Below the pieces are notes generated by a model. It saw nothing but the letters and a program-made list of their open reading frames with translations. It did no database searches and was not told the origin of the DNA. A stretch of 64,000 bases of DNA from Candidatus Bipolaricaulota bacterium (GTDB taxonomy: Bacteria > Bipolaricaulota > Bipolaricaulia > Bipolaricaulales > Bipolaricaulaceae). The DNA is taken from contig JACIWK010000008.1 in the NCBI GenBank assembly GCA_014360985.1, positions 1-64,000 of the forward strand, written 5' to 3'. Below, one piece after another: positions 40,219-48,367 of this stretch. Numbering within the stretch: the first letter of the stretch is position 1; each line of letters opens with the position of its first letter. The position numbers were made by a program, and so were the translations under genes.

Positions 40219-40602
40219 CTATCCTGAACGAAAAGAGCGCAACAGGAACCCTAGAATCCAGAGGACGCGTAGCAGTCCGATGATCGAAAGCACTAGGCCC
40301 GCTATGGCTATGCCGCGGTTGGGGCGACCCGGTTTCATGGCGCTGTTCGCAAGGATGATCCCGAAGATGCTCGTAAACAGACTCCATTCAAGGTTGGCTA
40401 CAACACTGACGATCCCACAGATGAGGGATGCGCCCCCCTCAAGAGGTTCTGTCTGCTTGTTCAGTCTCTCTCGCCAGTTGGTCCGTGGTTCATCGCCACC
40501 CTCTGCCTCCTTCGGCAAAGGCTTGCGAAGGAGATAGAGAACCGCCGCCAACCAAGCGATTCCGACAATGGCTATCAGGACAAGTATGATGGTGTCCGTC
40601 AC
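40219..40602 (-). CDS. Small membrane protein, DUF4190-like
   Basis: 127 residues from GTG 40602, which has GGGGAG 8 nt upstream. Helices: TIILVLIAIVGIAWLAAVLY near the N-terminus and two more near the end (LICGIVSVVANLEW; AIAGLVLSIIGLLRVLWIL), with SIFGIILANSAMKPGRPNRG between, the pattern of DUF4190-type proteins. Function unknown. An upstream ATG (40647) overlaps the -10 box and is rejected. The gene lies inside the inverted-repeat-bounded segment, and its surroundings are visibly richer in A+T than the rest of the window. Confidence 0.75.
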   Translation of the reverse strand: MTDTIILVLIAIVGIAWLAAVLYLLRKPLPKEAEGGDEPRTNWRERLNKQTEPLEGGASLICGIVSVVANLEWSLFTSIFGIILANSAMKPGRPNRGIAIAGLVLSIIGLLRVLWILGFLLRSFRSG

Positions 40603-40645
40603 ACCTGGCTCTCCCCGCACTTCTTTCTCTCCAGCCTGCACGCTC

Positions 40646-40674
40646 ATTATAGCGGTCTAGCTGGCAACTGTTAA
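40646..40674 (-). promoter_or_regulatory. Promoter of the DUF4190-like gene
   Basis: On the minus strand TTAACA (40669-40674), 17 nt, TATAAT (40646-40651): one of the two best promoters in the window. Leader about 38 nt with a ribosome binding site. Confidence 0.75.
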
Positions 40675-40887
40675 GAGGCATTCGTCAACATTTAGTGTCT
40701 ACAACTTTCCGGCCTTTTGGCAGGTTCCTCAGGCCAAAGTTGTGAAGGGGTCTAGTATCTTTGGGTTATGGGGGCCGGCGTGTCCCTTCAACTGTCGAAC
40801 CCTAGTAACCCGTGTGGGTTGGAGCGTGTGGGTTAGTGTGGGTTAGAGGGTCAGGTCTTGCAATCAAACAGGGTGACTGCTGTCCCT

Positions 40888-41050
40888 GTGGCTAGAGCAC
40901 TCAGGATCCAGTAGGCGGTGTATCACATCGCCTCCCGAGGAAACGCCCACCAAGACGTTTTCCTGGACGGTGAGGATCGTGAGACCTTCCTGGAGGGGCT
41001 CTCCCACCCAGTGTACGAACGTACGGGCATCGTTGCGTACCGAGGCTGAC
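40888..41050 (+). pseudogene. REP-associated (Y1/IS200-like) transposase remnant
   Basis: From GTG 40888 the frame reads (V)ARALRIQ, TAG, AVYHIASRGNAHQDVFLDGE, DRETFLEGL. This is the N-terminus of RAYT/TnpA-REP proteins (normally ...YPGAVYHI...), with a small deletion creating the stop. The catalytic HUH and Tyr regions are lost. Confidence 0.75.
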
Positions 41051-41514
41051 GCCGCTCTCGCCGCTGCCCACCGGCTGTGCGCTCGATTCACGGCGTGGCC
41101 TCCTGAGGGGTACCCCGATCTACGGGACCGTGAGCACGGCCCTCGTCGGGGGTTGACACGCGTTCGACCGGACCGCGGACTGCCCGTTGAGCCCTCGGAC
41201 CTGCGCAGGGAACCTGGTCCTGGGCCATGGCGGAGTCTTCGCCCGCTCGCCACACCTACTCCCCCCATTGGGAGGGCGGGAAGGGAGGGGGGCGGCAGAG
41301 CTCTGATCCCCACACGCACCCGCGCCCACCGTTCTGCCGGCAACCAACGGGCCGTCCAGCCAGACTTCTGTTGGGCATGAATCCCGACGCGACGACCCTC
41401 GCTGCAACCCCCACGCGAAATCGCCAGCGGACCTAGGAGGACGGCGTTCTCTCCTCGGAACCCGGGACGCAGCGGCCGACCTGCCCCCCGCCCCCCACCG
41501 GTTGGGCTACGGGA

Positions 41515-41520
41515 TACCAT
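41515..41520 (+). promoter_or_regulatory. Possible -10 of the zincin-HEPN gene
   Basis: TACCAT with 7 nt to ATG 41528; no -35 recognised. Confidence 0.35.
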
Positions 41521-41527
41521 TGGCCCC

Positions 41528-42322
41528 ATGGCGGTGAAGTTGAGTCGGGAGAGGTTCGAGGAGCTGGTGCGGGCGGCCCTGGCCGAGCTGCCCGCGGAGT
41601 TCCGCCGGTACCTAAACGGTCTTGAGGTCCGCGTCGAGGACTACCCGGACGACGAGCTGATGGCGGAGTGGGGCCTCGTCCCTCCCGACTACCCGTTCGG
41701 GATGTACGAGGGACCGGCGCTCCCAGACGTGGACACGCCGAGCGACTTCCCGGGGACGATCGTGCTCTACAGGCGCCCGCTCGAGGAGTGGTGCCGGACC
41801 GAGGACGAGCTCCGGGACCAGGTCCGGCGCACGGTGTACCACGAGCTCGGCCACCGGTTCGGGTACTCCGACGAGGGGATGCTCGACGAGCTGCGCGGGG
41901 GGGCAGGCATACCTTGGCCAGCGAAGGCGCGTCAGGCGGAGGTGGAGCGCCACCTCCGCCAGGCGGAGCACGACCTGGCGGCCGCGGAGGTCCTGCTCGC
42001 CGCGGGACGCTTCGATTGGGCGCTCGACGCGGCTCTCGCCGCCGCGGACCGCGCCCTGCGGGCGCTCCTCCTCGCCTGGGGCAACGACCCGGAGGCGATC
42101 GGCCACGATGGGATCCCGGAGCTCCTCGCCCGCGCCGTCCGCCGCGACCCCGCGTTCCGTCGGTTCAAGCCGCTTCTTCGTCTTGACGCGGTGTCGCTGG
42201 ACATGGGAGAGGCGGGGGCTTCGCCTCCACGCGAGCGGGTGCGCCCCGCCGCGGCCCGGGACGCCGTGGCCCACGCCCAGGACCTCATTGCCGAGGCACA
42301 CGCGGTGCGGGAGGCCCGATGA
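41528..42322 (+). CDS. Zincin-like metallopeptidase fused to a HEPN domain
   Basis: 264 residues. Residues 1-~135 are a small zincin (metallopeptidase family, often ~120 residues alone): [20 protein letters not shown] then the zinc motif [20 protein letters not shown]. From ~138 a HEPN-type helical domain follows: [52 protein letters not shown]. Fusion of the two is unusual. No canonical RX4-6H nuclease motif is evident in the HEPN part. It overlaps the macro-domain gene by 4 nt (ATGA). Confidence 0.8.
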   Translation: MAVKLSRERFEELVRAALAELPAEFRRYLNGLEVRVEDYPDDELMAEWGLVPPDYPFGMYEGPALPDVDTPSDFPGTIVLYRRPLEEWCRTEDELRDQVRRTVYHELGHRFGYSDEGMLDELRGGAGIPWPAKARQAEVERHLRQAEHDLAAAEVLLAAGRFDWALDAALAAADRALRALLLAWGNDPEAIGHDGIPELLARAVRRDPAFRRFKPLLRLDAVSLDMGEAGASPPRERVRPAAARDAVAHAQDLIAEAHAVREAR

Positions 42323-42897
42323 GCGAGCGGTTCGAGACCGAGGTGGCAGGCACGCGGCTCGTCCTCGTGCGCGGGGACATCACGACTCAGGACGTGGACG
42401 CGGTCGTGAACGCAGCCAACCCCCAGCTCACCCCCGGGGGCGGGGTATCGGGGGCGATCCACCGCGCGGGAGGCCCGGAGCTCACCCGTGCCGCGGCCGC
42501 GGTCCGGCGGGAGCGGGGACCCCTCTCCCCGGGCGAGGCGGTGATCACCCCGGCCGGGAACCTCCGGGCAAGGCGGGTGGTCCACACCGTGGGCCCGATC
42601 TGGCGCGGCGGCCGGCACGGGGAGGCGGAGCTCCTCGCCCGCGCCTACCGATCCTGTCTCGCCTTGGCCGTGGAGCACGGTTTGCGCTCGATCGCGTTCC
42701 CGAGCATCTCGACCGGGGTCTACGGCTACCCGGTCGAGGAAGCGGCGCCGGTCGCGCTCGGTGCGGTACGATGGTTCCTCCGCGAGCATCCGGGCGCCCT
42801 GGACGAGGTCCGGTTCGTCCTCTTCTCGGACGGCGACCTCGCGACCTACCGGCGGGCATGGGAAGGACTTCCCGAACCGGCTGTCCCTGAACGCTGA
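42319..42897 (+). CDS. Macro-domain protein (ADP-ribose binding/hydrolysing)
   Basis: 192 residues. Macro domain of the MacroD/YmdB kind: [40 protein letters not shown] (catalytic loop), [12 protein letters not shown] and [20 protein letters not shown] (ADP-ribose phosphate loop). Members hydrolyse O-acetyl-ADP-ribose or remove ADP-ribose from targets. Coupled to the zincin-HEPN gene, so a joint role is likely but unproven. Confidence 0.92.
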   Translation: MSERFETEVAGTRLVLVRGDITTQDVDAVVNAANPQLTPGGGVSGAIHRAGGPELTRAAAAVRRERGPLSPGEAVITPAGNLRARRVVHTVGPIWRGGRHGEAELLARAYRSCLALAVEHGLRSIAFPSISTGVYGYPVEEAAPVALGAVRWFLREHPGALDEVRFVLFSDGDLATYRRAWEGLPEPAVPER

Positions 42898-42998
42898 CCG
42901 GTCCTTCGGCAGCGCACGCGGCGGGGACACCCCCAGCCGACCCGGTCACGGACACCGGTCCACGGTCCCTGGAGCCCTGGCGGTACAATCGCCGTCCC

Positions 42999-44723
42999 AT
43001 GGCACAGGTTCGGCCGAGCAGGCGGCGGGAGACGGTACAGGCGGTGTTCCCCGATGACCGTGCGTTCGAGGGGCCCACGGGAACCCCTTTGGCAGACTTC
43101 GTCCTCGCGGCGTACCCCGAGCCCCAGGTCCCCGCGGTGGCGGCGATCGTGGATGGGGAGCTGCGGGAGCTCTCGTTCCCCCTCCGTGAGGACGCCTCGG
43201 TGCGGCCCGTGTTCCTCACCGACTCGGAGGGAATCCGGATCTACACCCGATCGCTGAGCTTCCTCCTCGCAGCGGCGGTCCACGCCCTGTTCCCGGAGGC
43301 GCGCCTGATCATCGACCACTCCGTGCCGTTCGGGGGGTACTACTGCCGGGTGGTGCGGCGGCCGCTGTTCACCCCGGAGGAGCTGACGGCGATCGAGAAC
43401 CACATGCGGGAGCTCGTCCAGCAGGATGCCCCCATCATCCGGGAGGAGGTCCCCCTTGCGGAAGCCCAGGCCCGCCTCCGCGCCCACGGTCTCGCCAACA
43501 AGGCGAAGCTCCTCGTGCAGGGGTGGACGGGAGACACGCTTCCCCTCTACCGGCTGGGGCAGTTCGAGGACTACCTGTTCGGGCCGATGGTGCCCTCCGC
43601 TGGGTTCCTGCGCTGGTTCGCCCTCGCCCCCTACCCGCGGGGGTTCATTCTCCGCTTCCCCCGCCGCGAGCGGCCGACCGAGCTCGCCCCGGCCGAGGAC
43701 TACTCCGCGCTCCTCCAGGTGTTCGAGGAGTACGGACACTGGCTGGATCTCCTCGGCGTGTACGACGCCTGCACGGTCAACGGAGCGATACGGACGGGGC
43801 GGATGACGGAACTGATCTTGGTCTCGGAGGCCCTCCACAACCAACGGATCGCTCGGATCGCCGAGATGATCGCCGCGCACCCTTCTTCCCCGCGGCTGAT
43901 CCTCATCGCCGGCCCGTCCTCGTCGGGCAAGACCACGTTCACGAAACGGCTCGCGATCCAGCTTCTGTCGCTCGGGCTCAGGCCGTACCCGGTGTCGATG
44001 GACGACTACTTCCTGCCCCGCGATGAGATGGCCCGCCGTGGCCTCACCGACTTCGACGACATCTCGGCGGTGGAGGTGCCCCTCTTCCAACACCAGATGG
44101 AGGAGCTCCTCGCGGGGAAAGCCGTGCGCCTGCCGCGGTTCGATTTCGCCACGGGGCACCGCGAGAAGGGGAGCGAGCTCGAGTTGAAGGAGGACGGGAT
44201 CCTCCTCATCGAAGGGCTGCACTGCCTGAACCCCGGCCTCCTCCCGTCGCACCTGGAGGAATGCTCGTTCCGCATCTACGCCTCCGCGCTCACCCAGCTC
44301 AACCTCGACGACCACGTGCGGATGTCGACCACCGACACCCGGCTCCTGCGGCGGGTGGTGCGGGATGCCGCGTACCGCGGCTACACCGCGGAGGACACGC
44401 TGCGGATGTGGGACAACGTGCGGCGAGGGGAGAAGCGGTTCGTGTTCCCCCACCAGGGGCGAGCGGATGTGATGTTCAACTCCGCCCTCGTCTACGAGTG
44501 GAACGTCCTCCGGTCCCGGGCGGAACCGCTCCTCCTTCAAGTGCGGCACCCGCGGCTGCGGCTGAGGGCGGAGCGGCTTCTCGAGGAGCTGCGGTGGTTT
44601 GTCCCCTACCCCGGGGAGGAGATCCCCGCGACGTCGATCCTCCGCGAGTTCATCGGGGGAGGGATCCTCGCTGCGTACTATCCAAGCCCGTTCGAGCGAG
44701 CAACGTGGAGGAGGGAGGTATGA
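42999..44723 (+). CDS. Nucleoside (uridine-kinase-like) kinase with N-terminal TGS/ThrRS-like region
   Basis: 574 residues. The N-terminal ~290 residues resemble the TGS and second additional domains of threonyl-tRNA synthetase (RIYTRSLSFLLAAAVHALFP; LIIDHSVPFGGYYC). The kinase domain follows: ILIAGPSSSGKTTFTKRLAI near residue 307, PVSMDDYFLPRDEMARRGL, GILLIEGLHCLNP, ending SILREFIGGG. Substrate probably uridine/cytidine but not certain. TACAAT (42984-42989) lies 9 nt before ATG 42999. Overlaps the flavin-reductase gene by 4 nt. Confidence 0.85.
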   Translation: MAQVRPSRRRETVQAVFPDDRAFEGPTGTPLADFVLAAYPEPQVPAVAAIVDGELRELSFPLREDASVRPVFLTDSEGIRIYTRSLSFLLAAAVHALFPEARLIIDHSVPFGGYYCRVVRRPLFTPEELTAIENHMRELVQQDAPIIREEVPLAEAQARLRAHGLANKAKLLVQGWTGDTLPLYRLGQFEDYLFGPMVPSAGFLRWFALAPYPRGFILRFPRRERPTELAPAEDYSALLQVFEEYGHWLDLLGVYDACTVNGAIRTGRMTELILVSEALHNQRIARIAEMIAAHPSSPRLILIAGPSSSGKTTFTKRLAIQLLSLGLRPYPVSMDDYFLPRDEMARRGLTDFDDISAVEVPLFQHQMEELLAGKAVRLPRFDFATGHREKGSELELKEDGILLIEGLHCLNPGLLPSHLEECSFRIYASALTQLNLDDHVRMSTTDTRLLRRVVRDAAYRGYTAEDTLRMWDNVRRGEKRFVFPHQGRADVMFNSALVYEWNVLRSRAEPLLLQVRHPRLRLRAERLLEELRWFVPYPGEEIPATSILREFIGGGILAAYYPSPFERATWRREV

Positions 44724-45235
44724 ACCCGATCACCCCCTGGAAGCGGTTCGGTGAAGTTCAGGAACAGATCTTGCACGGAAACGGCGCGTTCCTGGTCGCG
44801 GTGGACGAGCGCGACCGCCCGAACGCGATGACGATCGGCTGGCTCCAGATCGGGACGGTGTGGTCACGGCCGGTGTGCCACGTCTTGGTGCGGCCGTCGC
44901 GCTACACCCACCGCTGCATCGCGCACAGCGGGGCGTTCACGGTGAACGTACCCCTGGGCACGATGGCGGAGGAACTCGCGTTCTGCGGGAGCCGCTCCGG
45001 GCGGGACGTCGACAAGTTCGCCGAGCTCAGCCTGCGGACCATCCTTGGAACGAAGGTCCGTGTTCCCCTCCTCACCGGGTGTGCAGTCGCCTACGAGTGC
45101 CGCCTGGTCGCCCACGCGGCGCTCGCCCCAGACGGAGTTCTCGACGAGGGCATCCGGGCCAAGTACTACCCCCGCGGCGACTTCCACACGCTCTTCTTCG
45201 GGGAGATCGTCGCCGCGTGGGAGATCACCGCCTGA
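44720..45235 (+). CDS. Flavin reductase-like FMN-binding protein
   Basis: 171 residues. Split-barrel flavin-binding fold: GAFLVAVDERDRPNAMTIGW, VLVRPSRYTHRCIAHSGAFT, GTMAEELAFCGSRSGRDVDK, and a C-terminal HTLFFGEIVAAW. Probably binds FMN and reduces it or a partner. ATG 44720 lies in GGAGGGAGGTATGA and overlaps the kinase stop. Confidence 0.9.
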   Translation: MNPITPWKRFGEVQEQILHGNGAFLVAVDERDRPNAMTIGWLQIGTVWSRPVCHVLVRPSRYTHRCIAHSGAFTVNVPLGTMAEELAFCGSRSGRDVDKFAELSLRTILGTKVRVPLLTGCAVAYECRLVAHAALAPDGVLDEGIRAKYYPRGDFHTLFFGEIVAAWEITA

Positions 45236-45259
45236 CCCCCGTTGCCCCGCGGCCCGCTT

Positions 45260-45958
45260 CTACTCCGTCTCCCCCTCCGGCTCGGGTTCAACGGGAGAAC
45301 CGATCCCGCCGAACGAGATGCGAAGCCCGAAGAACGGTGCCCGCAGGTCGAGCTTGGGCCCGGCGATCTCGCGATCCCCTTCCTCCCACTGGCCGGGGAA
45401 GGCGATGAAGTACCCGCCCCAGCCCTCGATGGCGAGCCAGGGGAAGACCTGGATCTGAAGCCTCAGGTACGGTAGGCACCCGAAGAACCCCAGGCCGAAC
45501 TGGCTGAGGGGTGGCTGGGCGAGGGCATCGGCGAAATCCACCGGGACGCGGGCCCGCGCCTTGACGGTGAGGTCTCCCCCGCCGAGGACGGTCCCGAACG
45601 CGAGGATCGCGCTGTCCCCTGCCTGGCGGGGGATTTCGACCAAGAACCCGCCAAAGCCAAACTCGAGGTCGGCACGCTTCTCTCCTTGGAGGACGGAGGT
45701 CATCCCCCCGAACCCGAGCCCACCGAACACCACTCCACCGACAACTCCCCCTCCTCCCCCTCCCCCGAACACCACGACCGGCCCCTCCACTGCGGGGTAG
45801 CCCGCCATAGCCAGAGCCTGGTTCAGCGGGGAGAGGTCGAACGAGAGGCCCCCGACGAGGAATCCACCGTGTCCCAACCCCACCACAGCCTGTTCCGCAG
45901 CGCCCGCTGCGAGCGCGCCGACGGTCACCGCGAGCACGATCCCCAGCACCCTTCGCAT
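45260..45958 (-). CDS. Exported glycine-rich protein of unknown function
   Basis: 232 residues. Signal peptide (RRVLGIVLAVTVGALAAGAA), then a Gly-rich stretch with seven consecutive Gly and VVGGVVFGGLGFGG, then beta-rich segments such as PYLRLQIQVFPWLAIEGWGG and an acidic tail. ATG 45958 is 7 nt from GGAGGG; ATG 45961 also possible. Ends 24 nt from the converging flavin-reductase gene. No family recognised. Confidence 0.75.
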   Translation of the reverse strand: MRRVLGIVLAVTVGALAAGAAEQAVVGLGHGGFLVGGLSFDLSPLNQALAMAGYPAVEGPVVVFGGGGGGGVVGGVVFGGLGFGGMTSVLQGEKRADLEFGFGGFLVEIPRQAGDSAILAFGTVLGGGDLTVKARARVPVDFADALAQPPLSQFGLGFFGCLPYLRLQIQVFPWLAIEGWGGYFIAFPGQWEEGDREIAGPKLDLRAPFFGLRISFGGIGSPVEPEPEGETE

Positions 45959-46138
45959 CATCGTTCCCTCCTCGAACACCGTCCGGAGTCGACGGGTCAC
46001 AAGTCCTGCAGGATTGTACCTGATGTTTCGATTTTCGGCTCGTGACGTTCGACGGACAGGGCAGATCGGCCCGCCGCTAGCCTGTCGCAGGACCACGAAC
46101 TCGCACTGACCGCCTAGATTTGCTGACTTGCGACCGTG

Positions 46139-47461
46139 TTATCCCCAGGGGATGAACCTTCCCCGCCCTGGCTGCGCGAGGAGCTCGCCGTCCCGCACCA
46201 GCCACTCCCCGCGGGCGAGGACCCCCATCACCCGCCCGCGGAGGGTCATCCCTTCGTAGGGCGAGAAGTCGGTCCTCGTGTGAAGCCCTCGCGCCCGCAC
46301 CGTCCACTTCGCCTCCGGGTCGAGGAGGACGAGGTCCGCGTCCGCGCCGGGCCGGATTCCGCCCTTCCCTGGCCAAAGGCCGAACGCCCGCGCCGGCCCT
46401 TCGCCGAGGTACCACGCCAGGTCGCGGAGGGTGATCAGGCCCGCCGCCCCCCCCTCGGAGTAGAGGAGGGGAAGCAGCGTCTCCACTCCCGGGAGCCCCG
46501 AGGGGAGATGGGCTGGATCGTCCCGGTGCGCGTCCTTTTGGGCGTTCGTGAACGGGCAGTGGTCCGTAGCCACGGCCTGGAACCGCCGCTCGCGCAACGC
46601 CTGCCACAGGGCCTCCCGATCGGCCGCGGTGCGCAGGGGCGGGGTCACCGAGAACCGGTGCCCATCGAGCCGGGCGTAGACCGTCTCGTCGAGGAGGAGG
46701 TAGTGGGGGCAGGTCTCCCCCACGAGGGGCGCCCCGGCCCGTTGGGCCGCGCGGAGGGCGACCACCCCCCGGGCGCTCGAGATGTGGGCGACATAGGTGG
46801 GACAACTCGTCTCCCGAGCCAGGATCCCCACCTCGGCGATCGCCACCTCCTCGGAAAGCGCCGGCCGCGCTGTGGGGAACGGGCCGCCCGCGGGGTCCAG
46901 CAGTTCCTCGGCTTCGGCGTGGACCATCGCCGTCCCCCCGAGGTCCCGGATCGCCGCCATCGCCCGGCGGAGCGTCCCGAGGTCGGTCCGGCGGCCGCTC
47001 GAGGCGTAGGCGAGGTAGAACTTGAACGAGCGGACCCCCAGTTCCGCTGCCCCGGCGAGTTCCCCCACCCGGTCCGGGGTCCACCCCACCATCTCCGCCC
47101 GCAGGGCGAAGTCCACCGCTGCGTCCCGTGCCTGGCTCAACCGCCGCTCGATCTGCTCCGGCAGGCGAACCTCGGCCGAACCGATCGTGAAGTCGACCAC
47201 CGTCGTCACCCCGCCGGCGGCCGCGGCGAGGGTTCCGGTGGCGAAATCGTCCGCGGACCGGCTTCCCGCCACGGGAAGATCGAAGTGGACGTGGGCATCG
47301 ATCGCCCCGGGGAGGACGAGGAGCCCCTGCGCGGATACGGTTTCCCCGCGATGGCCGATCTTCCCGACCCGGACGATCCGGCCGTCCCGGATGAGGACAT
47401 TCGCCGCGCCTACCCGACGTGGGGTGACCACGGTTCCTCCTGCAATGAGGAGCTCGGCCAT
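46139..47461 (-). CDS. Dihydropyrimidinase/dihydroorotase-like amidohydrolase
   Basis: 440 residues. Cyclic-amide hydrolase of the hydantoinase group: metal motif LPGAIDAHVHFDLPVAG, the probably carbamylated Lys in GVRSFKFYLAYASSG, metal His in MVHAEAEELL and AHISSARGV, Asp in AVATDHCPFTNAQKDAHRDD. Could act on dihydropyrimidines, hydantoins or related compounds; no pyrimidine gene is adjacent. ATG 47461 is set by the promoter 6 nt upstream. Confidence 0.88.
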   Translation of the reverse strand: MAELLIAGGTVVTPRRVGAANVLIRDGRIVRVGKIGHRGETVSAQGLLVLPGAIDAHVHFDLPVAGSRSADDFATGTLAAAAGGVTTVVDFTIGSAEVRLPEQIERRLSQARDAAVDFALRAEMVGWTPDRVGELAGAAELGVRSFKFYLAYASSGRRTDLGTLRRAMAAIRDLGGTAMVHAEAEELLDPAGGPFPTARPALSEEVAIAEVGILARETSCPTYVAHISSARGVVALRAAQRAGAPLVGETCPHYLLLDETVYARLDGHRFSVTPPLRTAADREALWQALRERRFQAVATDHCPFTNAQKDAHRDDPAHLPSGLPGVETLLPLLYSEGGAAGLITLRDLAWYLGEGPARAFGLWPGKGGIRPGADADLVLLDPEAKWTVRARGLHTRTDFSPYEGMTLRGRVMGVLARGEWLVRDGELLAQPGRGRFIPWG

Positions 47462-47467
47462 CGTTCC

Positions 47468-47496
47468 AAGATAGCTCGCTCGTCGCCCTTGGGCAA
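47468..47496 (-). promoter_or_regulatory. Promoter of the amidohydrolase gene, leaderless type
   Basis: On the minus strand TTGCCC (47491-47496), 17 nt, TATCTT (47468-47473), then 6 nt to ATG 47461. Confidence 0.6.
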
Positions 47497-47548
47497 CGGA
47501 CCCCGCTCGAAAGCCCGGCCGAGCCCTTCCCCCCGGCCCACCCGCCGG

Positions 47549-47554
47549 TAAGAT
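47549..47554 (+). promoter_or_regulatory. -10 box of MNT/HEPN pair 1, leaderless type
   Basis: TAAGAT with 6 nt to GTG 47561; weak -35. Confidence 0.5.
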
Positions 47555-47560
47555 GGCGCT

Positions 47561-47914
47561 GTGGGAAGCGCGTTGGCGGAGCGGCGGCAGCGGTACGTGA
47601 GGGCCCTCGAGCGGGGCCTGGAGACGGCCGTGGAGCGACTGTCCTCCCTTCCGGACGTGGAGAAGGTCGTACTGTTCGGCTCTTACCGCCGCGGAAGACG
47701 CGACCTGTTCACTGACCTCGACCTGTTCGTCGTGATCCGGACGGCTGAGCCCTTCCTGAAGCGAATGGAGCGCTTGTACCGGCTGCTCGCGGGGATTGGC
47801 GTGGACTTCGACCTCGTGGCCTACACCCCGGAGGAGTTCGAGGAGCACCGCTCCCGCCCGTTCCTGCGGCGGGTGCTGTCCGAGGGGGAGGTGGTGTATG
47901 AGAAGCGGTGCTGA
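47561..47914 (+). CDS. MNT-type nucleotidyltransferase (pair 1)
   Basis: 117 residues. Minimal nucleotidyltransferase: VEKVVLFGSYRRGRRDLFTD followed by LDLFVVIRT gives the GS...DxD signature (Asp residues near 50). MNT proteins paired with HEPN proteins act as antitoxins by adenylylating the HEPN RNase in the MntA/HepT systems studied. It overlaps the HEPN gene by 17 nt. Confidence 0.88.
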   Translation: MGSALAERRQRYVRALERGLETAVERLSSLPDVEKVVLFGSYRRGRRDLFTDLDLFVVIRTAEPFLKRMERLYRLLAGIGVDFDLVAYTPEEFEEHRSRPFLRRVLSEGEVVYEKRC

Positions 47915-48302
47915 GGGCGCGCGCTGGCTCGAACAGGCCAAGGAGGACCTGCGCTGGGCGCGGGTGCTCCTGGAGCAGGGCGGGTACCACGTGGTGGCGT
48001 TCCTCGCTCAGCAGGTGGCCGAGAAGAGCCTTAAGGCGGTTCTCTACCACCTGGGCGAGGAGGCCGTCCTCGGTCACTCGGTGGAGCGGTTGGCAGCAGA
48101 GGTCGCCGAGCGGTTCCCACAGGCCCGGGCCCGCTCCGCCCGCTGGGCCACACTCGACGTCCACTACGTGGCCAGTCGCTATCCCAACAGCGTTCCGGGG
48201 AGCATCCCCGCCCGCGTCTACGACCGCGAGACGGCCGAGGACGCCCTCCGGATCGCGGAAGAAGTCGTATCGTTCGCCGAAGGGGCGCTTCGGGGCGGGT
48301 GA
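47898..48302 (+). CDS. HEPN-domain protein (pair 1)
   Basis: 134 residues. HEPN family of the COG2250 type: ARWLEQAKEDLRWARVLLEQ, HVVAFLAQQVAEKSLKAVLY, GHSVERLAAEVAERFP, and the end motif HYVASRYPNSVPGS. Some members are RNases, others only bind nucleotides; no clear RX4-6H motif is seen. ATG 47898 lies within the end of the nucleotidyltransferase gene. rlmN follows. Confidence 0.85.
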   Translation: MRSGAEGARWLEQAKEDLRWARVLLEQGGYHVVAFLAQQVAEKSLKAVLYHLGEEAVLGHSVERLAAEVAERFPQARARSARWATLDVHYVASRYPNSVPGSIPARVYDRETAEDALRIAEEVVSFAEGALRGG

Positions 48303-48367
48303 CCCGCCCGGGGGTCACGGGTCGCCACGGCGTGGGGCACGGCCTGTCGGCATACTTGGCGGTGACG

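Larger units (their letters stand above)
39757..40866. mobile_element. 1.1-kb segment bounded by perfect 19-bp inverted repeats
   Basis: TGATTGCAAGACCTGACCC at 39757-39775 and its exact reverse complement at 40848-40866. Inside are a fragment of an IS3-type OrfB, one intact small membrane-protein gene on the minus strand, and no intact transposase. It may be a non-autonomous element or a nested IS relic. No target-site duplication is evident at the very ends. Confidence 0.5.
40667..41527. other. Gene-poor stretch
   Basis: About 860 nt without an intact gene. Contents: a hairpin with arms ACAACTTT (near 40701) and AAAGTTGT (near 40737); three copies of GTGTGGGTT (40812, 40826, 40836); the right end repeat at 40848-40866; a REP-transposase remnant at 40888-41050. 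From ~41050 to 41500 I see nothing convincing. Confidence 0.6.

Noticed and set aside
40812-40844. CRISPR-like array (three GTGTGGGTT copies)
   Set aside because: Units are 9 nt with spacings of 5 and 1 nt; no spacer structure and no cas genes.
46136-47551. 471-residue plus-strand frame opposite the amidohydrolase gene
   Set aside because: No ribosome binding site or domain; the amidohydrolase carries all metal ligands and a promoter.
48299-48367. N-terminal extension of RlmN
   Set aside because: The extension does not match the family, and the natural start with MRDFFDLSF is at 48368.
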